A stretch of 64,000 nt of DNA from Nibribacter koreensis (GTDB taxonomy: Bacteria; Bacteroidota; Bacteroidia; Cytophagales; Hymenobacteraceae). Numbering within the stretch: position 1 is the first letter of the stretch; each line of letters begins with the position of its first letter. A program made the position numbers and the translations under genes. The stretch covers positions 372,001 to 436,000 of the forward strand of contig NZ_BAABGX010000003.1 of assembly GCF_039541795.1 (NCBI RefSeq), given 5' to 3'. Of this stretch, positions 41,687 to 49,752 are shown piece after piece. The notes under the pieces were generated by a model that saw nothing but the letters and a program-made list of their open reading frames with translations, was not told where the DNA came from and did no database searches.

Positions 41687-42274
41687 ATGACAGAGAAAGT
41701 AATCGCTGACCATACCTTGATGCATGGTTCTATTTTTGTGTTACTAAAAAGATTTGTAGAGGGTACGCATGACTATAGTACATGGGTAGGCCTGCTGGAA
41801 AAAGCGGGAGTGGAGACGCCCTCTTACCAGATGCAGGAGATGTATCCTACAGATGACTTGTTTGCTATTGTCCTGCAGGCGTCAGAGTTGATGGATGTCT
41901 CAGTGTATGACCTGATGGAGCAATTTGGGGAGTTCATGGTGCCGGACCTGTTAATGGTTTATAAAAAGTACATTGACCCAGATTGGCGCACCTACCAGAT
42001 GCTTTTGAATACAGAAGAGGCTATGCATGGGGCCGTCAGGAGAGAAGACCCCAGAACCACACCTCCCATTCTGGTTGTCACTAAACAAGAGCACAATAGA
42101 CTGATAGTGGACTATTATTCCAAGCGCCGCATGTCTGGCGTAGCAGTAGGCATTATAAGAGGAATTGCCCGCTACTATGGAGAAAGTGACTTGGTGAAAG
42201 TGACCAGGCTGTCTAAACCCGATGACGAGCGGGTACAGATTCTGGTTGACTTTGACTTTTCAAAACCTCAATGA
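41687..42274 (+). CDS. H-NOX (heme NO/O2-binding) domain protein, stand-alone
   Basis: 195 residues from 41687. An ATG at 41720 (M12) aligns better with the family N-terminus and may be the true start. The proximal heme ligand is H114. The heme-binding YxSxR motif is Y143-Y-S145-K-R147, and P127 falls at the position of the conserved heme-distorting proline. The spacings H+13, +29, +31 and +33 equal those of Caldanaerobacter (Thermoanaerobacter) tengcongensis H-NOX. The distal Tyr140 of that O2-binding protein corresponds here to V152, which predicts NO selectivity over O2. No kinase or cyclase gene is adjacent. A STAS-like gene starts 80 bases downstream. Confidence 0.92.
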   Translation: MTEKVIADHTLMHGSIFVLLKRFVEGTHDYSTWVGLLEKAGVETPSYQMQEMYPTDDLFAIVLQASELMDVSVYDLMEQFGEFMVPDLLMVYKKYIDPDWRTYQMLLNTEEAMHGAVRREDPRTTPPILVVTKQEHNRLIVDYYSKRRMSGVAVGIIRGIARYYGESDLVKVTRLSKPDDERVQILVDFDFSKPQ

Positions 42275-42354
42275 TTAGTAGGTCTCCACTTCTTTTTTAT
42301 TTCTATTTTTGAGGTCCTTGCCATTTTCTGCCAGGGCTCTTTCCTTACCTGCTC

Positions 42355-42762
42355 ATGAACCTCTTGCCAAATAGTCCTATACAGATGCATTACAGTCCGG
42401 CTACGGATATTTTGCATGTCAAGTACCCAGATGTAGACTCGGTTTTGCTTCCTATCATCAAAGAAAGCCTTGCTGCCATGGTGCAGGCCATTATCAATTA
42501 TGACGTGAAGCGGTTATTGTTAGACGCCAGTAAAACGGTCATAAAATCTTCAATAGAAGAAAACAGGTCCTTAACCCTTGAACTGGCTAGTCATCTCTCC
42601 AAAACCAGACTTCAAAAGGTGGCAAGAATCCAGCCGGTTGACCCTGTGCGGGAAAAGCAGGCACAGGCAAACATCAATCACATCCAGGAGAAGGGACTGT
42701 TGTCTTACCAACTAGGTACCTTTGCCACAGAGCAAGAGGCAATGGAGTGGCTACTGGCGTAA
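42355..42762 (+). CDS. STAS/SpoIIAA-like protein, paralogue 2
   Basis: 135 residues. ATDILHVKYPDVDSVLLPII is followed by AIINYDVKRLLLDASKTVI and ends with QLGTFATEQEAMEWLLA, the pattern of SpoIIAA/STAS-like proteins. It is the paralogue of 40122-40553. It follows the H-NOX gene on the same strand by 80 bases, so co-transcription is plausible and it is a candidate output partner for the gas sensor; that link is inference. No promoter box is evident in the gap. Confidence 0.65.
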   Translation: MNLLPNSPIQMHYSPATDILHVKYPDVDSVLLPIIKESLAAMVQAIINYDVKRLLLDASKTVIKSSIEENRSLTLELASHLSKTRLQKVARIQPVDPVREKQAQANINHIQEKGLLSYQLGTFATEQEAMEWLLA

Positions 42763-42953
42763 TGGGGCTTTTTAACTGAGCAGATTTACCAAGTTGCCGC
42801 TTTACCTCAGTTCTGGAAGTACTTATTTCCTTATACTGCACTTGCAGGCGTTAGGAGGGAGGACTGCTTTTTAAGCAAGTAGAAAGGCAAACCAGAACAC
42901 GCTTGGCTAAAGAGGGCAAAGATATGGGTCTTGCTGACTCAGCAATAAAACAA

Positions 42954-42985
42954 AAAAGCCCTTCAGATTTCTCTAAAGGGCTTTC
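42954..42985 (-). terminator. Terminator after tRNA-Arg
   Basis: GCCCTTCAGA...TCTCTAAAGGGC hairpin with an AAAAAA run on the plus strand (T-run on the minus strand), downstream of the tRNA. Confidence 0.75.
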
Positions 42986-42995
42986 ATTGCATAAC

Positions 42996-43072
42996 TGGTG
43001 GTCGCGAAGGGAGTCGAACCCCTAACCTTCTGATTCGTAGTCAGATGCTCTATCCAGTTGAGCTACGTGACC
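42996..43072 (-). tRNA. tRNA-Arg, anticodon ACG
   Basis: Acceptor GGTCACG/CGCGACC, D-arm GCTCAACTGGATAGAGC, anticodon arm TCTGA-CTACGAA-TCAGA with ACG, T-arm AGGGG-TTCGACT-CCCTT. A 3' CCA appears encoded. The wobble A is expected to be deaminated to inosine. Confidence 0.95.
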
Positions 43073-43214
43073 AGTTATTTAGTGATGCAAAGGTAGTAGG
43101 TTGCCCCTTTATACGCAAGTTCTGCCCAAAGATTTTCTGTAAAATTCTGCCATTAATTTAATTAAGACTGTAAATCAAGTGGTTTGGGGTTCACCTTCCT
43201 GCAAGACTACAAGT

Positions 43215-43910
43215 CTATCTCTTCTTGGCCAAGGCCTTTTTAATGGCGCGGTTGAGCAATACATAAATACCTCCCAGAGAAATCACTACCAACGCGCCCA
43301 TCAAGAGTTTGCCACTAGTGCCCGCGTTGGGGTCTTGCAGCAAGGTTAGCAAATCCTGCGCCTGCGTGCCTACCCAGAAGAAAAACAACGTGCGCGGCAA
43401 CATTCCTGCCATGCTGGCCAACAAAAACCTAGTACGGGGCACCTGCACCAAGGACAACACAAAGGTCATGAACGCGAAGGGTAGCACCGGCGAAATTCTC
43501 GTCAAGATGATCAGGCTCCAACTCTGGTCCCGTAGTTCATTGATGACACCCTCGGCTTTGGGGAACTGGTGCAGAAAAGCCGTCATCTTGCCATGGTCAA
43601 TGAGGCGGGCCACCGTGTAGCCAATCAAGGCCGCTATGCCATACGACACCACCACTCCCGGAAACGACACCCAGCCAAACAAAAAGCCCGTGGCCAGCGC
43701 TACAAAAGTAGTGGGCGTGAGCGCGAAGGCCATGGTCAGGGAGACTACCACAAAGTACAGCACCATACCGCCCAAGGAGAGATTCTGTAAGAATTCCTGG
43801 TTTCTATACAGCCAGAAGGCCAGGCCAGAGCTGGCTACCACGGGTACCACTACCAGCAAGGCAGAGTACAGAAGCGTTCCAGAATTTTGTTGCAGCAGTT
43901 TTTTCCACAT
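43215..43910 (-). CDS. TVP38/TMEM64 (VTT/DedA-like) membrane protein
   Basis: 231 residues with about six hydrophobic segments. The VTT domain shows TPTTFVALATGFLFGWVSFPG and, near the middle, the FHQFPKAEGVINELRDQSWSL segment followed by RISPVLPFAFMTFVLSLVQV, which matches the SNARE-associated family pattern. Members act in lipid scrambling or membrane homeostasis. The C-terminus is basic (NRAIKKALAKKR). It is divergent from the metB-type gene with 133 bases between starts. No partner gene is evident. Confidence 0.88.
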   Translation of the reverse strand: MWKKLLQQNSGTLLYSALLVVVPVVASSGLAFWLYRNQEFLQNLSLGGMVLYFVVVSLTMAFALTPTTFVALATGFLFGWVSFPGVVVSYGIAALIGYTVARLIDHGKMTAFLHQFPKAEGVINELRDQSWSLIILTRISPVLPFAFMTFVLSLVQVPRTRFLLASMAGMLPRTLFFFWVGTQAQDLLTLLQDPNAGTSGKLLMGALVVISLGGIYVLLNRAIKKALAKKR

Positions 43911-44043
43911 AGGCGTCTAGGGCCCCGAATATCGGGTAATTTACCAGAACTACGGCAAAAACGACGCAATGGCTGAATATGCGGTGGTTGGCAACTTGCA
44001 GGCAATTTCTCTAACTTGCACCCATACTACCGTATAAGACTCT

Positions 44044-45183
44044 ATGAAATTCGGAACCAAAACCATACACGCAGGGGTAGAGCCAGATCCTACCACCGGC
44101 GCCATCATGACCCCTATTTACCAGACCTCTACCTACGTGCAGCGCTCACCCGGCGACCACAAAGGCTACGAGTACTCGCGTACGCACAACCCCACCCGCA
44201 CGGCATTGCAATACGCCCTGGCAGCGCTGGAGAACGGTAACCATGGCCTGTGCTTCGCGTCTGGCATGGCCGCCACCGACTGCATCATTAAACTGTTAAA
44301 GCCTGGCGATGAGGTCATCTCTACCAATGACCTGTACGGCGGCACCTACCGCATCTTCACCAAGGTGTATCAGACCTACGGCATCAAGTTCACCTTCGTG
44401 TCCATGGCAGACATCAACAGCATTGAACAGCACATCACGGAGAACACCAAGATGATCTGGGTAGAGACGCCCACCAACCCGCTCTTGAACATCATTGACA
44501 TCAAAGGTGCCGCCGCCATCAGCAAGAAGCACAATCTTACGCTGGTAGTGGACAACACCTTCTCAACACCATATCTGCAAACCCCGCTTGATTTGGGCGC
44601 TGATATTGTGATGCACTCTTTGACTAAATACATGGCCGGTCACTCAGACGTGGTGATGGGAGCTATTGTAGTGAAGGACGATGCCCTGGCTGAACAACTG
44701 GCTTTCTTCCAGAATGCCTGCGGCGGAACCCCCGGTCCACAAGACTGCTTCCTGGTATTGCGCGGCCTCAAGACCCTGCACATACGCATGCAACGCCACT
44801 GTGAAAATGGGAAAGCCGTAGCCGAATACCTGAAGCAGCACCCTAAAGTAGAAAAGGTCTTCTGGCCAGGCTTTGAGAGCCACCCCAACCACCAGATCGC
44901 CCGTGACCAGATGCGCGACTTCGGGGGGATGATTTCCTTTGTCTTGAAAGGCGACAAGCAGGAAGACGCCATCCAGGTACTGGAGAAACTGAAGTACTTT
45001 GCCTTAGCCGAGTCTCTGGGTGGTGTAGAATCGCTTTGCGGTCACCCGGCCACCATGACGCACGCCAGCATTCCGCAGGTAGAGCGCTTAAAAGGCGGTC
45101 TGTCAGATTCACTTATCCGTTTGAGCGTGGGCATTGAAGACGTAGAAGACCTCATCGCAGATCTAGAGCAGGCCATCGGCTAA
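44044..45183 (+). CDS. metB: Cystathionine gamma-synthase/lyase-type PLP enzyme
   Basis: 379 residues. Fold-type I PLP enzyme of the Cys/Met metabolism family. Features: YSRTHNPTR, FASGMAATD, WVETPTNPLLNIIDI, VVDNTFSTPYLQTPLDLG, PLP lysine K195 in MHSLTKYMAGH, and the C-terminal ESLGGVESLCGHPATMTHAS. Synthase and gamma-lyase cannot be separated by sequence alone, so the symbol is provisional. It would link cysteine to methionine (or the reverse), complementing cysE-cysK at 20-22 kb. A terminator fused to palindrome copy 15 follows. Confidence 0.9.
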   Translation: MKFGTKTIHAGVEPDPTTGAIMTPIYQTSTYVQRSPGDHKGYEYSRTHNPTRTALQYALAALENGNHGLCFASGMAATDCIIKLLKPGDEVISTNDLYGGTYRIFTKVYQTYGIKFTFVSMADINSIEQHITENTKMIWVETPTNPLLNIIDIKGAAAISKKHNLTLVVDNTFSTPYLQTPLDLGADIVMHSLTKYMAGHSDVVMGAIVVKDDALAEQLAFFQNACGGTPGPQDCFLVLRGLKTLHIRMQRHCENGKAVAEYLKQHPKVEKVFWPGFESHPNHQIARDQMRDFGGMISFVLKGDKQEDAIQVLEKLKYFALAESLGGVESLCGHPATMTHASIPQVERLKGGLSDSLIRLSVGIEDVEDLIADLEQAIG

Positions 45184-45210
45184 GTTTAGAAGCTTATATT
45201 TTTTGGAAGT

Positions 45211-45246
45211 CCCCGTTGGTGCAGAACCGGCGGGGATTTTCGTTTG
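45211..45246 (+). terminator. Terminator after the cystathionine enzyme gene
   Basis: CCCCGTTGGT...AACCGGCGGGG hairpin followed by ATTTTCGTTT; the T-rich end is the left arm of palindrome copy 15. Confidence 0.75.
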
Positions 45247-45278
45247 TAGCCTATTTTCAACAAAACAGCCCAAAAACG
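45241..45278. repeat. Intergenic palindrome copy 15 (degenerate)
   Basis: CGTTTGTAGCCTATTTTC and AAAACAGCCCAAAAACG; fused to the preceding terminator. Confidence 0.8.
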
Positions 45279-45302
45279 AATTGCATTGAGATGGTGCCTG
45301 CC

Positions 45303-45468
45303 CCGTAGAGGCGTTATACATAACGCCGTGTTTCTACGAAGTGCCAGCTTGGCAAACTATGCAAAACCAATCTCCAAGGCTCAAAAAATAGTGCTGACGT
45401 AGATTGGTTTAGCAGTTGGCTCCATACAGTTTCATGGAGCCACGGCGTTATGTATAACGCCGCTACGG
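45303..45468. repeat. 166-bp MITE-like hairpin element
   Basis: Terminal inverted repeats of 28 bases (45303-45330 and 45441-45468, 27 of 28 matching) each hold the palindrome GGCGTTATACATAACGCC. A second inner pair AAACCAATCT/AGATTGGTTT (45364-45373, 45399-45408) and a hairpin TGGCTCCATA...TGGAGCCA lie inside. No gene, and no obvious target-site duplication. The surrounding 479-bp gap otherwise holds palindrome copies 15 and 16. Confidence 0.85.
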
Positions 45469-45486
45469 AGCTAAGTACAGTATCCT

Positions 45487-45524
45487 CGTTTTTGACCTGA
45501 TTTTCAGAAACCAGGCCAAAAACG
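45487..45524. repeat. Intergenic palindrome copy 16
   Basis: CGTTTTTGACCTGATTTTC and CAGGCCAAAAACG arms; follows the MITE-like element by 18 bases. Confidence 0.9.
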
Positions 45525-45662
45525 AATTACATAATATAGAAGGTGGATAACCTTCCAAAATGCTACTTCGTTTTAAGAATAGTAGCTGAAAAGGCTTTTC
45601 TGTCTTTTTAGAATTCAATCATACCCTAGAACATCCACTCAAATTGGAAAGGAGCATGAACC

Positions 45663-46349
45663 ATGGTGTTAGCCAACTGCCGTGCCCAGTTCACCGCCAC
45701 GGACTTTGATTTTATAGCCCGCATCTTGTCCAAGCAGGGTGCCAGACATGTAAGCCTCATAGAACTGCTCAGTGACCCAGACTGCCGCGATGAGATGCTG
45801 GACCATGCCGCCCTGCCCAAGGCCCTGCTCACGCAAGTAGGCCAGGTAAGCGTGTCCCAGCAATTGTATTTCTATGTACTGGCCCGCACCGTCTTGCGCC
45901 GCCAGAACATTGAGGACCGTGACTTGGCAGATTATATTGCCTCCTTGCTCTGGCAGTTCTCCACCACCCAGCGCATGCACTCGATTCATGAGAAACTGCC
46001 TCACCGGTTCAAGTACATAATAGACATGCTGGAGGCGTTGACCAATGCCAGTGCCGCCGAAGCTTTTTTGATACGGGTGCACATTGGCAACTATGCGCTG
46101 TTTCTATCTGGTATGTTTCAAGCCTGGATTGAGCGCCGCCAGCAACGCGGGGCACCAGACCAGTCCTTTTATGAGGAGGTGGGTAGAAGCAGTTTCAGGC
46201 TGGCTGCCACGCACAAACTAGCTTATGAACTGGAACTAGCCGAGGTCTACAGCCAACTGGCCCAAGGCTTCCGGAATGCCCGCCTGGCCTTGAATGAACT
46301 GGCCCAAACCGTCTGGAAACCTAACCAAGCACCGCCCTTCGCTTTGTAG
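45663..46349 (+). CDS. Unknown helical protein
   Basis: 228 residues, mostly predicted helix, no signal peptide or membrane segment. It opens MVLANCRAQFTATDFDFIAR and includes ISLLWQFSTTQRM-like and LEALTNASAAEAFLIRVHIG segments. I do not recognise a family; nothing around it points to a function. The ATG at 45663 has an alternative ATG at 45656 in another frame. It is convergent with the SIMPL gene, with palindrome copy 17 between the stops. Confidence 0.7.
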   Translation: MVLANCRAQFTATDFDFIARILSKQGARHVSLIELLSDPDCRDEMLDHAALPKALLTQVGQVSVSQQLYFYVLARTVLRRQNIEDRDLADYIASLLWQFSTTQRMHSIHEKLPHRFKYIIDMLEALTNASAAEAFLIRVHIGNYALFLSGMFQAWIERRQQRGAPDQSFYEEVGRSSFRLAATHKLAYELELAEVYSQLAQGFRNARLALNELAQTVWKPNQAPPFAL

Positions 46350-46360
46350 AATTAATATGC

Positions 46361-46398
46361 CGTTTTTAGCCTGTTTTCTGGAAAATACCACAAAAACG
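46361..46398. repeat. Intergenic palindrome copy 17
   Basis: CGTTTTTAGCCTGTTTTC with GAAAATACCACAAAAACG; the right arm is partly diverged. It lies between convergent stops. Confidence 0.88.
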
Positions 46399-46402
46399 AC
46401 GG

Positions 46403-47146
46403 TTACTCCAGTGCGAAGGCTACGTGGCAAGTGCTCCTGAATTTTAACAGTTCAGGCGTGACTTTAAAGCCGCTTCCGCCAAAGCCTTTGCCATACAGCT
46501 CTACGTCTATGTCCTGGTCAGCTGAGTAGTTGCCGTTGCCACTGTCCAAGGTGCGGTAGTTGGCCATTTCTATAACCGGTCCTCGGGTGGTTTTGGTAAC
46601 CGAGCACAGATGGTCGGCGGCCTTCACGGCATCTGATAACGCTAGGGCATTGGCTTCTCTTCTCAGGCTGTCTGCCTTGGTATGCGTGTAGCTGATGCTC
46701 TGGATGCGGTTGATCTTGGTGGCCAGCAATTCTTCCATGAAGGCTTCCAGCCGTTTAAGGTCAGTGATTTTAATGGTGATGGACTGGGAAGAGTTGAAGC
46801 CCGTAAATTGGTTTTTGCCGTTGACGTAGACATAATCCTTGTTGGCCGAGATGCTACTGATGCGCACATCTTCTGTTGAGGTAGTGTATTTTTTGGAGAG
46901 CGCCAATACGCTGTTGGTAACCGCCTGCACCTCTTGCACCGCATCCTTCATACGGTCTTTGGTGAAAGAGGCTTCTACCGAAATTTCAGCCACGTCTGGA
47001 TAGGTGGTCACACTTCCGTACCCCAGCACCTTCACCTGATTGGAGTGGGTGGTTTTAGGCTCACAGGAACCCAAAAGAAGGAGCGAGCCAAAGAGAGTGA
47101 CTATTCCAGAGGCTTTAAAACGGGGGAGCAAGGAGGAAAACTTCAT
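46403..47146 (-). CDS. SIMPL-domain (DUF541) lipoprotein
   Basis: 247 residues. The hydrophobic segment and GSLLLLGSC lipobox mark a lipoprotein. The SIMPL domain follows: VKVLGYGSVTTYPDVAEISV, ALSKKYTTSTEDVRISSIS, FNSSQSITIKITDLKRLEAF and SLRREANALALSDAVKAADH. SIMPL proteins occur in the periplasm or on membranes; reported roles range from stress resistance to interleukin-receptor-kinase interaction, and none can be assigned here. It has no clear operon partner. Confidence 0.88.
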   Translation of the reverse strand: MKFSSLLPRFKASGIVTLFGSLLLLGSCEPKTTHSNQVKVLGYGSVTTYPDVAEISVEASFTKDRMKDAVQEVQAVTNSVLALSKKYTTSTEDVRISSISANKDYVYVNGKNQFTGFNSSQSITIKITDLKRLEAFMEELLATKINRIQSISYTHTKADSLRREANALALSDAVKAADHLCSVTKTTRGPVIEMANYRTLDSGNGNYSADQDIDVELYGKGFGGSGFKVTPELLKFRSTCHVAFALE

Positions 47147-47231
47147 AGGGTGAACAGGGCTTTAGAGCAGAGGGATGGATTTTTAACTAAAGATAATAGG
47201 CTCACGGATATTTGAAAGCGTTACCACTTGT

Positions 47232-47269
47232 CGTTTTTGGCCTGATTTCTGGAAAACAGGCCAAAAACG
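47232..47269. repeat. Intergenic palindrome copy 18
   Basis: CGTTTTTGGCCTGATTTC and GAAAACAGGCCAAAAACG, near-perfect; lies upstream of the SIMPL gene. Confidence 0.93.
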
Positions 47270-47310
47270 GGAATACTCTTTGTTGTAAAGCAAGCGTTTG
47301 TGGGCACGGT

Positions 47311-47347
47311 CAAAAAAAAACGCCAGCTATGGTAGCTGGCGTTTTTT
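47311..47347 (-). terminator. Terminator of the beta-glucan locus
   Basis: AACGCCAGCTA/TAGCTGGCGTT with nine A on the plus strand (T-run for the minus-strand operon). It is followed on that strand's upstream side by palindrome copy 19. Confidence 0.85.
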
Positions 47348-47377
47348 AGTTGTTTTCGGAAAAGTAAACCAAAAACG
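47340..47377. repeat. Intergenic palindrome copy 19 (degenerate)
   Basis: CGTTTTTTAGTTGTTTTC and GAAAAGTAAACCAAAAACG; overlaps the terminator and ends 18 bases from the GH3 stop. Confidence 0.82.
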
Positions 47378-47394
47378 ACTTCCACATGAAGGTC

Positions 47395-49662
47395 TTACAT
47401 AGAGGCTGAGGTCAAGGTAAACGGCAGCGTCTGCACGTCTCTGGAGTTGCCGCCTACCATAATTTTAAAGTCGCCGGGCTCAGCGCCAAACGTCATGTCC
47501 TGACGCCAGAAAGAAAGGTCCGTTGTATTAAGAGTGAACGTCACGGTTTTCTTTTCGCCGGGGGCAAAGGCCAGCTTCTGGAATTTCTTAAGCTGTTTAA
47601 CGGGTCTGGCGGTGCTGCCTACCAAATCCTGAATGTAGAGTTGTACCACTTCTTCGCCGGCGTACTTGCCCGTGTTGGTAACCTCTACCGTCAAGACCAG
47701 GTTCTCATTGCCGGCAATGCTGCTTTTGTTGAGTTTAGGCTGGCCGTAGGCAAAGGTGGTGTAGCTCAAGCCGTAGCCAAACGGATACAGGGCATCATTG
47801 GGCACATCGCGGTAGCGGGAGCGGTACACGCGCTCACTGCCCGGCTCTGAATGGTTGCCTTCATACATGCGGCCCGTGTTCTTGATGTTATAATACAGCG
47901 GCAATTGGCCCACATGGCGCGGGAAAGACAGTGGCAGTTTACCTGCCGGGTTGTACTCACCAAACAGAACGCTGGCCACGGCATTGCCGGCTTCTGAGCC
48001 TAAGGACCAGGTAGCCATGATGGTAGGAATGTTCTGATCCAGCCAGGACAGTTCCAGAGCGCGGCCACTGCTTACCAAGGCTACAATAGGCTTGCCGGTC
48101 TTGTGGATTTCCTTTACCAGGTCCAACTGTACGCCTGGCAGGCCAATGTCTGCTCTAGAGGCGCCTTCACCGTTCATCACGGCGCTTTCGCCAATGGCCA
48201 TAATCACCACGTCGGCGTTGCGGGCCACGGCTACGGCCGCTGCGAATTTGTCAGTGGAGTTGGTATACAGGTCACAGCCCTCGGCAAAGGTTACCTCAGC
48301 GCCTTTGGCGTATTTCTTGATGCCTTCTAAGAAGCTTACCGGGTGTTGCTCCTCCCCGAAGAAAGACCAGGTGCCGTTCATATCGGCTTTGTTGTTGCCT
48401 AGTGGTCCAATGACGGCAATCTTTTTGGTGGCGGCCGTCAAAGGCAGAATATTACCCTGGTTTTTTAACAAGACCATAGACTTGCGGGCCATGTCAAACG
48501 CGGCGGCCAGGTTTTCTTTGGAGCGTATCTCTTTCTTTTCGCGCTTTGTGTCTGAGTACAGGTACGGGTTGTCAAACAAGCCTAGTTTAAACTTGAGCCA
48601 CAGCACCCGGCGCACCGACTCGTCCAGAATCTTCTGATCCAGCTTGCCGCTGCGCACCAGTTCCGGAACGAATTTCAAGTAGGCTTCGCCCATCATGTCT
48701 ACGTCTGTGCCGGCTCTCAAGGCCTGTTCTGCGGCTTGGGCGTGGTCTTTGGAATAACCGTGGTTGACCATCTCAGTGATGTTCTGCCAGTCTGAGATGA
48801 CCGCGCCCTTAAAGCCCCATTCTTTCCGGAGAATCTGGTCCATGGTGAACATGTTGCCTGTGGCAGGCACGCCGTTCAACTCATTAAACGCCGACATTAA
48901 GGTGGCAGAACCAGCGTCCAGAGCAGCTTTGAAAGGTGGTAAATAAACGTCTCTCAACACGTACTCAGACATGTCTGTGGTGTTGTAATCGCGACCACCC
49001 TCGGCGGCTCCGTAGGCTACAAAGTGCTTCACGCAAGCGGCCATGGTGCGCGGGTCCGCCAGGTCTTTACCTTGGAAACCTCTCACGCGGGCGGCGGCAA
49101 TCAGTGAACCCAGGTACGGGTCCTCGCCGGCTCCTTCGGCGGTGCGTCCCCAGCGTGAGTCGCGGGAAATATCCACCATGGGCGCGAAGGTCAGGTTGAT
49201 GCCCCCGGCGGTAGACTCAATGGCCGCTACCTTAGAACCATTTTCAATGGCGGCTAAGTCCCAGCTGGCAGACTCGCCTAAGGGAATAGGGAACACAGTC
49301 TTAAAGCCATGGATGATGTCAGCGCCAATCAACAGCGGAATGCCCAGGCGCGACTCTTTGACGGCCAGGCGCTGCAGTTTGCCAATGTACTCGGCGCCGT
49401 GAATGTTGAAGATGCCCGTGATCTCGCCTTTCTTGATGGCGGCATTGAACTTGTCTGACTGTGACGTGCGCACGGTAGGGCCGGTGTTAAAAAGGTCGCC
49501 TACCACAAAATTGAGCTGGCCTACTTTCTCTTCCAGAGTCATTTTGGCCAGCAGGTCTTCAATGCGCTTGTCAATAGGCGATTTCTGGGGGGCTGGCGTG
49601 AAGGAGGTAAAGGATATTATGGAAAGGAGGAGGACTAGGCAGGTTGCGGAAAATCTTTTCAT
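47395..49662 (-). CDS. bglX: Glycoside hydrolase family 3 beta-glucosidase
   Basis: 755 residues. The signal peptide ends near SFTSFTPAPQ. The GH3 N-terminal barrel (about 30-380) has the nucleophile D291 in GAVISDWQN and KHFVAYG, with ESRLGIPLLIGADIIHG. The GH3 C-terminal domain (about 395-625) and a fibronectin-III-like domain (about 665-745, VEVTNTGKYAGEEVVQLYIQ) follow. It resembles periplasmic BglX beta-glucosidases. As the last gene of the locus it would cleave the beta-1,3-(or mixed-linkage) oligosaccharides released by the GH16 enzyme to glucose. Confidence 0.92.
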   Translation of the reverse strand: MKRFSATCLVLLLSIISFTSFTPAPQKSPIDKRIEDLLAKMTLEEKVGQLNFVVGDLFNTGPTVRTSQSDKFNAAIKKGEITGIFNIHGAEYIGKLQRLAVKESRLGIPLLIGADIIHGFKTVFPIPLGESASWDLAAIENGSKVAAIESTAGGINLTFAPMVDISRDSRWGRTAEGAGEDPYLGSLIAAARVRGFQGKDLADPRTMAACVKHFVAYGAAEGGRDYNTTDMSEYVLRDVYLPPFKAALDAGSATLMSAFNELNGVPATGNMFTMDQILRKEWGFKGAVISDWQNITEMVNHGYSKDHAQAAEQALRAGTDVDMMGEAYLKFVPELVRSGKLDQKILDESVRRVLWLKFKLGLFDNPYLYSDTKREKKEIRSKENLAAAFDMARKSMVLLKNQGNILPLTAATKKIAVIGPLGNNKADMNGTWSFFGEEQHPVSFLEGIKKYAKGAEVTFAEGCDLYTNSTDKFAAAVAVARNADVVIMAIGESAVMNGEGASRADIGLPGVQLDLVKEIHKTGKPIVALVSSGRALELSWLDQNIPTIMATWSLGSEAGNAVASVLFGEYNPAGKLPLSFPRHVGQLPLYYNIKNTGRMYEGNHSEPGSERVYRSRYRDVPNDALYPFGYGLSYTTFAYGQPKLNKSSIAGNENLVLTVEVTNTGKYAGEEVVQLYIQDLVGSTARPVKQLKKFQKLAFAPGEKKTVTFTLNTTDLSFWRQDMTFGAEPGDFKIMVGGNSRDVQTLPFTLTSASM

Positions 49663-49752
49663 GAGGATAAAATTTGGTCTGAAGAAGATTGTAGAATCCC
49701 TGTTCTCTAGCTTTTGATGGCTAAAAGTGAAGGAAACTGACTATTTGAAATT

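Noticed and set aside
45184..45662. Insertion sequence
   Set aside because: Terminal inverted repeats are present but there is no transposase frame; only a MITE-like element can be supported.
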